A DNA stretch of 64,000 nucleotides from Bacteroidota bacterium. Its GTDB lineage: Bacteria > Bacteroidota > Bacteroidia > Flavobacteriales > Weeksellaceae. Every line of letters starts with the position of its first letter. Position 1 is the stretch's first letter. The notes under the pieces are model-generated. The model saw only the letters and a list, made by a program, of their open reading frames with translations. It was not told where the DNA came from and did not search any database. Location of the stretch: contig JAEWOR010000063.1 of assembly GCA_023399595.1 (NCBI GenBank), positions 67,626-131,625 of the forward strand, given 5' to 3'. Below, piece after piece: positions 54,655 to 63,893 of the stretch. The translations under genes and the position numbers were made by a program.

Positions 54655-55470
54655 ATGTCTGTACATTCAGAAATCAAGAAAATAACTACCGAAACTTTAC
54701 GCAAGATGAAGTTCGATAAAGATAAAATCACCATGATTACGGCTTACGATTTTACAACGGCTAAAATGGTAGACGCAGGTGGAGTGGATGCTATTTTGGT
54801 TGGAGATTCTGCAGCCAATGTTATGGCGGGTTTTGAGACGACACTTCCTATTACATTGGATCAAATGATTTATCACACACAATGTGTAGTTCGAGGAGTG
54901 GATAGGGCTTTAGTAGTTGCGGATTTACCCTTTGGAACTTACCAAAGTAATCCCGAAAAAGCGTTGGAATCTGCGGTAAGAATGATGAAAGAAGGAGGAG
55001 CCCACGCAGTGAAAATTGAAGGAGGAAAGGAAATTGAAGATTCCCTTAAGAAAATTGTGAATGCTGGAATTCCTGTAATGGCGCACTTGGGCTTAACACC
55101 ACAATCTATCTATCAGTTCGGGACTTATAAAGTTCGTGCTAAAGAAGATGCTGAGGCCGAAAAATTAATTGCTGACGCCAAATTGGTGGAAGAATTAGGC
55201 TGTTTTGCATTGGTTTTAGAGAAAATCCCTGCCAATTTAGCTCAAAAAGTTTCTGAAAGCATTTCTATTCCAACTATTGGTATCGGAGCAGGAGCAAATT
55301 GTGATGGACAAGTCTTGGTGTATCACGATATGGTGGGTATGAACAAAGGTTTCTCACCTAAATTTTTAAGAAGATATTTAGATTTATATACAGAAATTAC
55401 TGGCGCTGTTGCCAATTACGTGAAAGACGTAAAATCGGTTAATTTCCCTAATGAAAGTGAAAGTTATTAA
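54655..55470 (+). CDS. panB: 3-methyl-2-oxobutanoate hydroxymethyltransferase PanB
   Basis: 271 residues. First step of pantothenate synthesis from ketoisovalerate. Motifs: MITAYDFTTAKMVDAGGVDAILVGDSAANVMAGFETTLPITLDQMIYH, VKIEGGKEIEDS, PVMAHLGLTPQSIYQFGTYKVRAKE, ISIPTIGIGAGANCDGQVLVYHDMVG with catalytic Glu in VLEKIP. PanC and PanD are not in the window. Confidence 0.96.
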   Translation: MSVHSEIKKITTETLRKMKFDKDKITMITAYDFTTAKMVDAGGVDAILVGDSAANVMAGFETTLPITLDQMIYHTQCVVRGVDRALVVADLPFGTYQSNPEKALESAVRMMKEGGAHAVKIEGGKEIEDSLKKIVNAGIPVMAHLGLTPQSIYQFGTYKVRAKEDAEAEKLIADAKLVEELGCFALVLEKIPANLAQKVSESISIPTIGIGAGANCDGQVLVYHDMVGMNKGFSPKFLRRYLDLYTEITGAVANYVKDVKSVNFPNESESY

Positions 55471-55473
55471 ACT

Positions 55474-55803
55474 ATGAATATGAAGAATTTAATGGCAGCG
55501 CAAGCGGGTGTTTCAATTGCTGCAATTGTATGTTTGGTAATTGGTTGGATGCAGCCTTTTTCTCCAGTAATTAATGATTTTATCTACAATAAACTGTTTT
55601 ATATTTTGGTGGGGGTGAGTTTTATTTTACAAGCGCCAACTTTAGCAAATCAAAAATTCAAAATCCCTATGTATATCGCAGCAGGACTTTGTATTGTTGG
55701 TGTTTTTTTACCAACTGAAACAAGACTTGCTGGTATTAAAACTATTGGATTAGTTGCGGGAGTTATCATGTCTTTATTTGGAAGAAATAGAAGCGTAAAT
55801 TAA
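55474..55803 (+). CDS. Small membrane protein of unknown function
   Basis: 109 residues: four hydrophobic segments (VSIAAIVCLVIGWM, LFYILVGVSFILQAPTLA, PMYIAAGLCIVGVFLP, IKTIGLVAGVIMSLFG). No family recognised. It starts 3 bases after panB and ends 2 bases before the pseudouridine synthase gene, so the three are one operon. Confidence 0.75.
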   Translation: MNMKNLMAAQAGVSIAAIVCLVIGWMQPFSPVINDFIYNKLFYILVGVSFILQAPTLANQKFKIPMYIAAGLCIVGVFLPTETRLAGIKTIGLVAGVIMSLFGRNRSVN

Positions 55804-55805
55804 AA

Positions 55806-56498
55806 ATGGCGGATCAAAAATTTTCTTCTGAACAAATTGTTTTTGAAGACAATCATATTATAGTTATTAACAAAAAAGCGGGTCAGCTTGTTCAAGGAGA
55901 TAAAACAGGTGATGAATCCTTGTTAGAATTAATAAAAGATTTTATCAAAATAAGAGATGCTAAACCAGGAAATGTTTTTTTAGGTTTGGTTCATCGTATT
56001 GATAGGCCTACTTCTGGTTTGGTGATTTATGCGAAAACTTCAAAAGCACTTTCTCGTTTGACGCAAATGGTGAAAAACCGCGAGATTAAAAAGACCTATT
56101 GGGCTTTGGTGGCAAAGGAGATGATTCCCTCTTCTCAAAAATTGGTGCATTATTTAAAGAAAAACGAGAAAAATAATAAAGCCATCGTTTTTCCTAAAGT
56201 GACAGAAGGTGCCAAAGAAGCGATTCTGACTTATACTATTATTAAAGTTCTGGACAATTATCAATTATTGGAAATCGATTTGGAAACAGGTCGTCATCAT
56301 CAAATTCGGGCACAACTTTCAAAAATTGGAATTCCGATTAAAGGCGATTTAAAATACGGTGCGCCAAGATCCAATCCCGATGGAGGAATATCGCTTCATG
56401 CTAGAAAACTAAATTTTATACATCCCGTAACGAAAGAAGAGATTGAAATTGTAGCGTCTGTTCCGCAGAATGATCCTATTTGGAAGGCTTGTGAATGA
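55806..56498 (+). CDS. RluA-family pseudouridine synthase
   Basis: 230 residues. Catalytic Asp in LVHRIDRPTSGLVIYAKTSKALS; other motifs LETGRHHQIRAQLSKIG, IKGDLKYGAP and SLHARKLNFIHPVTKEEI. No S4 domain. It isomerises uridine in rRNA or tRNA; the exact target is not known. Last gene of the panB operon. Confidence 0.9.
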   Translation: MADQKFSSEQIVFEDNHIIVINKKAGQLVQGDKTGDESLLELIKDFIKIRDAKPGNVFLGLVHRIDRPTSGLVIYAKTSKALSRLTQMVKNREIKKTYWALVAKEMIPSSQKLVHYLKKNEKNNKAIVFPKVTEGAKEAILTYTIIKVLDNYQLLEIDLETGRHHQIRAQLSKIGIPIKGDLKYGAPRSNPDGGISLHARKLNFIHPVTKEEIEIVASVPQNDPIWKACE

Positions 56499-56522
56499 TT
56501 AAGAAAATATTTCTATCTAATA

Positions 56523-56551
56523 AAAAAACGACATTATTGTCGTTTTTTTTA
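56523..56551 (+). terminator. Terminator of the panB operon
   Basis: ACGACA (56528-56533) pairs with TGTCGT (56538-56543), extended by A and T runs. Confidence 0.75.
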
Positions 56552-56643
56552 TTCATAAGAACAATATTCTTTTCTTTGTTTTTGTTCTTTTTTCATGTTT
56601 TAAATCGGGGTTGTTGAAAATTGATAATATTTACTTGTTTTAC

Positions 56644-56675
56644 TTGTGTTTTTTTTAATCATTTTTATACATTTG
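56644..56675 (+). promoter_or_regulatory. Putative promoter of the T9SS cargo gene
   Basis: TTG at 56644-56646, 21-base spacer, -7 TACATTTG (56668-56675), 18 bases before the ATG at 56694. Confidence 0.55.
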
Positions 56676-56693
56676 TGAAAAATATATATAATT

Positions 56694-58937
56694 ATGCTAA
56701 AGAATTACATGATGAGTTTTTTTTCTAATACTAGGAATAAAACTTTAAGAAAATGCCTTTTGACTGCTGGCTTTGCTGTAGCATGTTCTCAAGGGGTGAG
56801 TGGACAAGTTAGTGAATATACATTTTCACAATCAAATGGTACTTTTAATAGTATTAAAACCACGGGTACGCTGGTTACAGGAAGTGAGGCTACAACTTCT
56901 GCTACAAATGATACATCTGGCTGGTCGGTTACTATTCCTTTTAATTTTAATTTTAATGGAGTTAATTATACAGAGGTATATGTTAATTCTAATGGAGCTG
57001 CTAGTTTTGGTGCAACTACGAGTACGTTGTCAAGTATTATATCTGGAACTGGCACCTATGCTGGTGCTGCTGCTGTCATGAATAGAGATTTGTGGGGTGT
57101 ATTTATTACTTCAGGAGTAACAACAACAGGCTCTAATGTTATTACTAACGTTGCTTCTTTTAAAGGGATTGAAATTGGAAAAACTTTAAACAATGTAAGT
57201 GGAATTCCTGCCAGTACTACTATTACTGCATATGATGAAGTTGCAGGCACAATTACAATGTCAAATAATGCAACATCAAGTTCATCTGCAGCAGTGGTGC
57301 GTTATGGTACAGGTAAAGTTCTTACAGCAGTAGAAGGAACTGCTCCTAACAGGGTTTTTGTAATAGAATGGTTTGGATACAATGATTATTCAACTGCTGT
57401 TACGGGTTCTAATTTTATGAGTTTCCAACTTAGATTAGCAGAAACAACTAATGTGGTTTCTTTTGTTTATGGAGATTATTATAATGTGAATACTACTTCT
57501 AGAACCAACCAAATTGGTTTAAGAGGTGCTTCAAATGCTGATTTTAACAATAGAACAGGTGCTACAGCAACTCCTTGGAGTTCTACAACAGCGGGAACAT
57601 CTAATTCAATGACGGTTTCTAGAGACAATACTAACTTTCCTGCATCTGGTTTAACATTCTCTTGGACTCCGGCAACATGTCTTAGACCTACGGGTATTAA
57701 CGCGACTTCTATTACTCAAACTTCTGCAATAATTAATTGGACCGCTCCTTCTACTACTGTAGGAAATGGGTACGATGTGTATATTTCAAATGTTAATACT
57801 GCACCTATAAGTACAACTGCGCCAACTTTTCCGAATGTTACTGGCTTATCAACCCCTTCTGGTATTTTACAACCTTCAACAAAATACTATGTTTGGCTAA
57901 GATCAAATTGTTCTACAACGGATGTTAGTGAATGGTCAGTATTTCCATATTCCTTTTTTACGCTATGTCAAGATATTCCTTTATTAAGCACTAATGGAGC
58001 TACAGTTTGTCCTGGTGCTACGGCTGTTCTTACGGCTACGGCTGCAGCTGGGGGAATTGTTAAATGGTTTGATTCTCAAACTGGTGGGAATGCTCTTGGG
58101 ACAGGAAATGCCTTTACTACCCCTGCGTTAAATGCTACTACCACATATTATGCTGGAACTATTGTTGATAACTTTACGCAGGGTTCAGTAGGATTTGCTA
58201 ATGCTGTGTCAACAAGTGGTTATACTTTGGATGCAGGATTAATTTTTGATGCGTTAACATCCTTTAATTTAGATGGGGTTTACGTTTATCCTATGGGTAC
58301 TGGTGCGGGTACTGCAACTATTGCATTAGTAGATGGTAATGTGTCTCCGGCAACTGTATTGCAACAAGTGACTGTTAATCTTACCGGTTCTGCTGTTCCT
58401 TATGTGAAAACTTTTGTGCCTCTTAATTTTACAATTACTCCAGGAAATAATTATAAACTAATGATGCTTTCAAGAGCAGGGGGTGTAAGTGGATTAGTTA
58501 GAGAATCTGGAACTTCATGGGGTAGTTATCCTCTTACATTAGCAAATGTTGTATCAATTACTGCAGGTAATTTATCGGGCAATAGTCCTACAACATCATA
58601 TTATTATTTCTATGATTGGCAAGTAACCGTAGGTTGTCAAGGCCCAAGAACAGCTGTTGTTGCTACTGTTGATGCGGCGGGATGTTTAGCGACGAGTGAA
58701 GTGAATATGAAAGAGAGCTTCAAAGTATATCCTAATCCGTTTACAGATGTTGTAAATATTTCTAATGCGGATAAAGTGAAATCTGCTACAGTTATGGATG
58801 TTTCAGGAAGATTGGTGAAAACTATTGAAAAAGTTTCAGAGAAAATTAATCTTTCCGACTTGAAGACAGGAGTGTATCTTCTTAACTTAGAATTAAAAGA
58901 TGGTTCTAAGGTTTCTCATAAAATTATGAAGAAATAA
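56694..58937 (+). CDS. Large secreted T9SS cargo protein with Fn3-like and Ig-like domains
   Basis: 747 residues. N-terminal hydrophobic stretch followed by SQGVSGQ as signal region. A beta-sandwich (IPFNFNFNGVNYTEVYVNSNGAASFG) is interrupted at about residues 141-203 by a module GSNVITNVASFKGIEIGKTL...GIPASTTITAYD...GTITMSNNATSSS. A fibronectin III-like domain (about 330-425), an Ig-like segment (CPGATAVLTATAAAGGIVKWFDSQTGG), and a second sandwich follow. C-terminus is a type A sorting domain (FKVYPNPFTDVVNISNADKV to LKDGSKVSHKIMKK). Exported through the outer membrane and probably attached to the cell surface; partner or ligand unknown. Confidence 0.88.
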   Translation: MLKNYMMSFFSNTRNKTLRKCLLTAGFAVACSQGVSGQVSEYTFSQSNGTFNSIKTTGTLVTGSEATTSATNDTSGWSVTIPFNFNFNGVNYTEVYVNSNGAASFGATTSTLSSIISGTGTYAGAAAVMNRDLWGVFITSGVTTTGSNVITNVASFKGIEIGKTLNNVSGIPASTTITAYDEVAGTITMSNNATSSSSAAVVRYGTGKVLTAVEGTAPNRVFVIEWFGYNDYSTAVTGSNFMSFQLRLAETTNVVSFVYGDYYNVNTTSRTNQIGLRGASNADFNNRTGATATPWSSTTAGTSNSMTVSRDNTNFPASGLTFSWTPATCLRPTGINATSITQTSAIINWTAPSTTVGNGYDVYISNVNTAPISTTAPTFPNVTGLSTPSGILQPSTKYYVWLRSNCSTTDVSEWSVFPYSFFTLCQDIPLLSTNGATVCPGATAVLTATAAAGGIVKWFDSQTGGNALGTGNAFTTPALNATTTYYAGTIVDNFTQGSVGFANAVSTSGYTLDAGLIFDALTSFNLDGVYVYPMGTGAGTATIALVDGNVSPATVLQQVTVNLTGSAVPYVKTFVPLNFTITPGNNYKLMMLSRAGGVSGLVRESGTSWGSYPLTLANVVSITAGNLSGNSPTTSYYYFYDWQVTVGCQGPRTAVVATVDAAGCLATSEVNMKESFKVYPNPFTDVVNISNADKVKSATVMDVSGRLVKTIEKVSEKINLSDLKTGVYLLNLELKDGSKVSHKIMKK

Positions 58938-58954
58938 AATTCTGATATTTCAAT

Positions 58955-58987
58955 AAAAAAAAGCGGCAAATTTTGCCGCTTTTTTTG
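58955..58987. terminator. Terminator between the T9SS gene and the TonB-dependent receptor
   Basis: AGCGGCAAA pairs with TTTGCCGCT, with long A and T flanks; serves both converging genes. Confidence 0.85.
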
Positions 58988-58989
58988 TG

Positions 58990-61185
58990 TTATTTTGTGT
59001 TCATTAATCCGCCATTGTCATCTTTTGGAATGTCGTTTTTCAGCATATTCGGGTCTTCTTTGGCTAATTTATTCTTGGTCGGAATTTTATAATTAATAGA
59101 GAATCCAAACTGGCGACTATCCCAACGGTTGTTAAGGTAGATTGGCGATGGCGTGTTCACGGTTTTGAAATTCATTCTACTGCTGTTGAAAATGTCATTT
59201 GCAAATAGACTTAGCGTAATTCTGTCTTTATTAAATTTCTTACTAAAATTCAAATCAACACGATTCATAATAGGTTGAGTCGCTTGGAAGAAATAATAAT
59301 TTCCTTTGGTGGAATAGCTAAATGTAGGTGAGAATTTTATTTGATATGGTAAAATAAACTGCCCTGTTACATTAAAAAACCACATGCCTTTTTTGTCTGC
59401 AATTTCTTTAATATCCTGGAACTGATATCCTGTGTACAGATACAAAAAGTTAATTTTATCAGGATTAAAATTAAACTTCATGATTTCGCTAAAAGGCTTA
59501 CTGAAAATCATTAAAGGAACAGGTAAACCAACGTTGAAACTATGCTGTGTTAAACTATTAATGTTAACATTGGTCTGCGAAATATTGTAACCGTCGCGTT
59601 CCACATACATCATCACCTGATTGTCCACTTTGCTCACGTTATAACTTATAAAAGCATAATCGAAAGCACTTAATTTAGCTTCAAAATTGTCATAAATGGT
59701 TGGCTGAACATTTGGGTTTCCGGAAATGTCAACATTCGGATTTTGGAAAGTTGTGTTATTGGGGTTCAGTTGACCTGTAGATGGCAAACTTATTTTTCGG
59801 TTGTAGTTTAAATTGAAATATAAAGATCTTGCAAAATCATATTGAATACTCGCATTTGGAAATAATTCAAATTTTTTGAAAGCCGTTAAATCGTCCCAAG
59901 TATTTTGAGCCACATTCAGAGATTGACCCGAAATATCATAATCTTCGGCTCTCAGACCTGCAATAAAACTGAATTTTTTCAATTTAGCATTCAATTCTGC
60001 ATAAGTTGAAGTGGTCTGTCTTTGGTACTCTAAATTTTGGATTCCCATAAAGTCAGTTGTAAAATTCACTTTTTCATATAAACCACCAAAACTAAATTTC
60101 CCTTCATCAAGAAGTTTAATCGGTTGCGAATAATCTACACGAAGATTATAAAAGTCTTGATTGGAAGCATTGTTAAAGTCGGTATTTGTTTGGATTGAAC
60201 CCAAAGGGAAGTTGACAAAATTATCGCCTTTTTGATCAAATTTTGATTGGAAGTTTGAGTAATTCATTTTGATGTCTAACTTTTGGTTTTTGTCATCAAA
60301 ACGTTTTTGGTAAGTAGCTGTAATTTCGTTTCTGTCGCTTTTGGTTTTACCTTTTCCAAGATTTAAATAATCTGCAACAACAAAATTGCCAGAACCAATT
60401 GGTGTTTCAAATTGCGCAGTTCCGTCCGAATTGTTGTAAGTATCGTTGTTTGAGGTGTAATAATCGTAGTTCAGTAATAATCTGTCTTTTCCAATATCAA
60501 AAGTCATGGCACCTTTTGCGAAATATCCTCTCGAATATTTATCTGCAAAACCTTTTGATAAATCATCCATTTCGTTGCTGCTAAAGGCTTCTGCATAAGT
60601 TTGACCAGCACTAAACTGCCACCCGAACCATTTATTTCGTGAGTTTAAAACGATACTATTGTTAAAACGATTTCTAAATTTATCATAATCAGAAAAACGA
60701 TAACCTCCAGAATAGGTTGCTGTAAGATAATTTTTTGCTGATTTAGAAGTTATGATATTTAAAATAGCACCTCCAGAAGTGGCAGGAAATTCTGCGCCAG
60801 GTTGTGTTATGACTTCAATTCTATCTATTGCCGAAGCGGGCATTCCTTCCAAAAAAGCAGTAAGATCGTTGGTGGAAATATTCATCGGTCTGCCGTCCAT
60901 ATAGACTTGGAGGGGTTTTCCTTGATACATCATTCCAGCAATATCCGTAACCACCATTCCTGGAAGTTTTTTAATTCCTTCCAATGAAGAACCAGAATTA
61001 AGATTGGCTTGTTCCGAGAAATCAAAAATCGTTCTGTCTGCTTTTTGTTCAACGGCTTTTTTAGTTTTTGTAATTGTTACCGCTTCTATTTGTTTTTCTT
61101 TAGAAGTTTCTGTTTTTGTTTGCTGTGCAAATCCTATTTGAAAACTCAAAACCAAACTTGCTGCGAAAATAATTTTTTTGTTCAT
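58990..61185 (-). CDS. TonB-dependent receptor-like outer membrane protein
   Basis: 731 residues. Signal peptide MNKKIIFAASLVLSFQIGFAQ. Plug domain (SSLEGIKKLPGMVVTDIAGMMYQGKPLQVYMDGRPMN...IDRIEVITQPGAEFPATSGGAILNIIT) and a large beta-barrel; C-terminal end ...FGFSINYKIPTKNKLAKED then a polar tail. No carboxypeptidase-like N-terminal domain and no neighbouring SusD-type gene, so a small-substrate receptor rather than a Sus system. Substrate unknown. Confidence 0.87.
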   Translation of the reverse strand: MNKKIIFAASLVLSFQIGFAQQTKTETSKEKQIEAVTITKTKKAVEQKADRTIFDFSEQANLNSGSSLEGIKKLPGMVVTDIAGMMYQGKPLQVYMDGRPMNISTNDLTAFLEGMPASAIDRIEVITQPGAEFPATSGGAILNIITSKSAKNYLTATYSGGYRFSDYDKFRNRFNNSIVLNSRNKWFGWQFSAGQTYAEAFSSNEMDDLSKGFADKYSRGYFAKGAMTFDIGKDRLLLNYDYYTSNNDTYNNSDGTAQFETPIGSGNFVVADYLNLGKGKTKSDRNEITATYQKRFDDKNQKLDIKMNYSNFQSKFDQKGDNFVNFPLGSIQTNTDFNNASNQDFYNLRVDYSQPIKLLDEGKFSFGGLYEKVNFTTDFMGIQNLEYQRQTTSTYAELNAKLKKFSFIAGLRAEDYDISGQSLNVAQNTWDDLTAFKKFELFPNASIQYDFARSLYFNLNYNRKISLPSTGQLNPNNTTFQNPNVDISGNPNVQPTIYDNFEAKLSAFDYAFISYNVSKVDNQVMMYVERDGYNISQTNVNINSLTQHSFNVGLPVPLMIFSKPFSEIMKFNFNPDKINFLYLYTGYQFQDIKEIADKKGMWFFNVTGQFILPYQIKFSPTFSYSTKGNYYFFQATQPIMNRVDLNFSKKFNKDRITLSLFANDIFNSSRMNFKTVNTPSPIYLNNRWDSRQFGFSINYKIPTKNKLAKEDPNMLKNDIPKDDNGGLMNTK

Positions 61186-61264
61186 AAATTCTAATCTAAA
61201 TAATAAGACTATTTTTTTGCAAGTTTGTTACAATTGTATAAAAAAAGGATGAAAAATCTATCAA

Positions 61265-61292
61265 AAAAACCGCTCCAAAGGAAGCGGTTTTA
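61265..61292 (-). terminator. Terminator of aconitase
   Basis: AAAACCGCT (61266-61274) with AGCGGTTTT (61283-61291); runs of A and T outside. Downstream of the minus-strand aconitase gene. Confidence 0.75.
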
Positions 61293-61312
61293 ATATTTAA
61301 TGCAAAACAAGT

Positions 61313-63580
61313 TTAGTTTTCTTGTTGCTTAATTAAGTTAAGAGCAGAACCTGCTTTAAACCAATCGATTTGTTGCTCGTTGTAAGTGTGGTTTGCAATA
61401 ACGGTGTCTTTTGTTCCGTCGTTATGAACAAATTCTAAAGTCAATTGTTTTCCTGGAGCAAATTGGTCAAGGTCTAAGAAATTCACCACATCGTCTTCAC
61501 GAATTTTGTCGTAATCCGACTTGTCAGCGAAAGTTAAGCCAAGCATTCCTTGTTTTTTCAAATTCGTTTCGTGGATACGTGCAAAAGATTTTACCAAAAC
61601 GGCTTTCACACCCAAATGTCTTGGCTCCATGGCAGCGTGTTCTCTTGAAGAACCCTCACCGTAATTTTCGTCACCAACAACAATAGAAGGAACTTTAGCC
61701 GCTTTGTAAGCTCTTGCTACTTTTGGAACTTCGTCGTATTGACCCGTCAATTCATTTTTCACTTTGTTGGTTTCCATGTTGTAAGCGTTCACCGCTCCAA
61801 TCAACATATTGTTTGAAATATTATCCAAGTGACCTCTGTATTTCAACCATGGACCCGCCATAGAAATGTGGTCGGTTGTACATTTTCCGAAGGCTTTAAT
61901 TAAAACTTTAGCTCCGGTAATATTTTTACCGTCCCAAGCTGGAAATTCTTCTAGTAATTGAAGTCTGTCCGAAGTTGGACTTACCACCACCTGAACGTTA
62001 GAACCATCTGCGGAAGGCGCTTGGTAACCATTATCGTCCACCGCGAAACCTTTAGCTGGAAGTTCAAAACCTTTTGGCTCGTCTAGTCTTACTTGCTCGC
62101 CAGCTTCGTTGGTTAAAGTATCGGTAATTGGATTGAAATCTAAACGTCCCGAAATTGCTACTGCAGCTACCATTTCTGGAGAAGCTACGAAAGCGTGTGT
62201 ATTCGGGTTTCCGTCGGCTCTTTTTGCGAAGTTTCTGTTGAAAGAGTGGATAATTGAGTTTTTCTCGCCTTTGTCAGCGCCTTCTCTGTCCCATTGTCCA
62301 ATACAAGGTCCACAAGCGTTGGTGAAAATTCTAGCGTTTTCAAATTTTCTGAAAGAATCTAAGAAACCATCTCTTTCCGCTGTGAATTTCACTTGCTCAG
62401 AACCTGGGTTGATTCCTAATATGGCTTTTGGTTTTACGCCTTTAGCCACCGCATCTTCAACGATGGAAGCAGCTCTAGATAAATCTTCGTACGAAGAATT
62501 GGTACAAGAACCAATTAATGCCCATTCTACTTCTAAAGGCCATCCGTTTGCTTCCGCTTTTGCTCTGAATTCAGCCACTGGAGTTGCTAAATCTGGAGTG
62601 AAAGGTCCATTTAAATGTGGAGAAAGCGTAGAGAGATCAATTTCAATAACTTGATCGAAATATTGCTCTGGATTGGCGTACACTTCAGCATCACCTGTTA
62701 AATGTTCAGCGATTTTATCAGCGGCATCCACAATATCTTGTCTTCCCGTTGCAGAAAGATATCTTCTCATGGAATCATCATACCCGAAAGTGGAAGTGGT
62801 CGCACCAATTTCCGCCCCCATATTACAAATTGTTCCTTTTCCTGTTGCAGAAAGAGATTGTGCACCTTCTCCAAAATATTCCACGATGCAACCTGTTCCT
62901 CCTTTTACCGTAAGAATTCCAGCTACTTTTAGGATAACGTCTTTAGCAGAAGTCCATCCCGACATTTTGCCAGTTAATTTAACACCAATCAATTTTGGCA
63001 TTTTTAGTTCCCAAGCCATTCCAGCCATTACGTCAACGGCATCAGCGCCACCAACACCAATCGCCACCATTCCTAAACCACCTGCGTTTACGGTGTGAGA
63101 GTCGGTACCAATCATCATTCCACCCGGGAAAGCGTAATTTTCTAATACCACCTGGTGAATAATTCCTGCTCCTGGTTTCCAGAAACCGATTCCGTATTTA
63201 TCACAAACAGAACTCAAAAAGTTGAAAACCTCAGAGTTTTTGTTAATTCCTTCTTGCAAATCTTGCTCTGCACCCACTCTTGCCTGAATCAAGTGATCCG
63301 CATGCGCTGTTGAAGGAACGGCAACTTTGGTTTTTCCAGCTTGCATAAACTGTAACAAAGCCATCTGCGCGGTTGCATCCTGCATTGCCACTCTGTCTGG
63401 AGCGAAATCTACATAAGAATTCCCTCTTTCATAAGCTTGTGTCGCGTTACCTTCCCAAAGGTGCGTGTAAAGAATTTTTTCTGAAAGTGTCAACGGTTTT
63501 CCCACAATTTCTCTCGCTTTTGCGATTCTTTCAGGGTAACGGTCGTACACTTTTTTGATCATGTCAAGGTCAAAAATCAT
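61313..63580 (-). CDS. Aconitate hydratase
   Basis: 755 residues, close to mitochondrial-type aconitase in length and order. The three cluster cysteines are visible: IGSCTNSSYEDLSRAASIV and NACGPCIGQWDREG. Substrate-binding motifs GTDSHTVNAGGLGMVAIGVGGADAVDVMAG and IVVGDENYGEGSSREHAAMEPRHLG with active Ser near the end. TCA cycle, citrate to isocitrate. Monocistronic as far as seen. Confidence 0.95.
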   Translation of the reverse strand: MIFDLDMIKKVYDRYPERIAKAREIVGKPLTLSEKILYTHLWEGNATQAYERGNSYVDFAPDRVAMQDATAQMALLQFMQAGKTKVAVPSTAHADHLIQARVGAEQDLQEGINKNSEVFNFLSSVCDKYGIGFWKPGAGIIHQVVLENYAFPGGMMIGTDSHTVNAGGLGMVAIGVGGADAVDVMAGMAWELKMPKLIGVKLTGKMSGWTSAKDVILKVAGILTVKGGTGCIVEYFGEGAQSLSATGKGTICNMGAEIGATTSTFGYDDSMRRYLSATGRQDIVDAADKIAEHLTGDAEVYANPEQYFDQVIEIDLSTLSPHLNGPFTPDLATPVAEFRAKAEANGWPLEVEWALIGSCTNSSYEDLSRAASIVEDAVAKGVKPKAILGINPGSEQVKFTAERDGFLDSFRKFENARIFTNACGPCIGQWDREGADKGEKNSIIHSFNRNFAKRADGNPNTHAFVASPEMVAAVAISGRLDFNPITDTLTNEAGEQVRLDEPKGFELPAKGFAVDDNGYQAPSADGSNVQVVVSPTSDRLQLLEEFPAWDGKNITGAKVLIKAFGKCTTDHISMAGPWLKYRGHLDNISNNMLIGAVNAYNMETNKVKNELTGQYDEVPKVARAYKAAKVPSIVVGDENYGEGSSREHAAMEPRHLGVKAVLVKSFARIHETNLKKQGMLGLTFADKSDYDKIREDDVVNFLDLDQFAPGKQLTLEFVHNDGTKDTVIANHTYNEQQIDWFKAGSALNLIKQQEN

Positions 63581-63893
63581 ATCTTAATTTTTTAATATTA
63601 ATAGTATTTAAAAAAGGCTATACAATTTACAAATTATTTTCGATCAGAGAATTACTTATTTTTTTCTTTAGAATTAAAATAAATAAGAAGATAGGTTCTT
63701 TAACGAATTCAGCCTTGCTATTTGGATGGAAATTTCGTGCCTTTAGCGTGTAAACAAATTAGAAAATTTGAATTTCGATGATGGGAATTTTGGATAAAGT
63801 TTTTATTAAAATGAAATTAAGCACAAAGCAAAATATGAATATCCGTAAGATTGCCTAATAATTTTTATATTTTTGTAATTCAAATTATTACAG
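63581..63893. other. Non-coding stretch between aconitase and the transposase gene
   Basis: Contains upstream DNA of aconitase and probably the left end of the insertion sequence. I could not identify a terminal inverted repeat or a target duplication by eye. A -7 element TATTTTTG lies at 63868-63875 on the plus strand. Confidence 0.5.
63868..63875 (+). promoter_or_regulatory. Putative -7 promoter element of the transposase gene
   Basis: TATTTTTG fits TAnnTTTG, 18 bases before the ATG at 63894. Confidence 0.45.

Noticed and set aside
62109..62654. 181-codon plus-strand open frame inside aconitase
   Set aside because: Antisense shadow of a highly conserved gene; no recognisable domain or start context.
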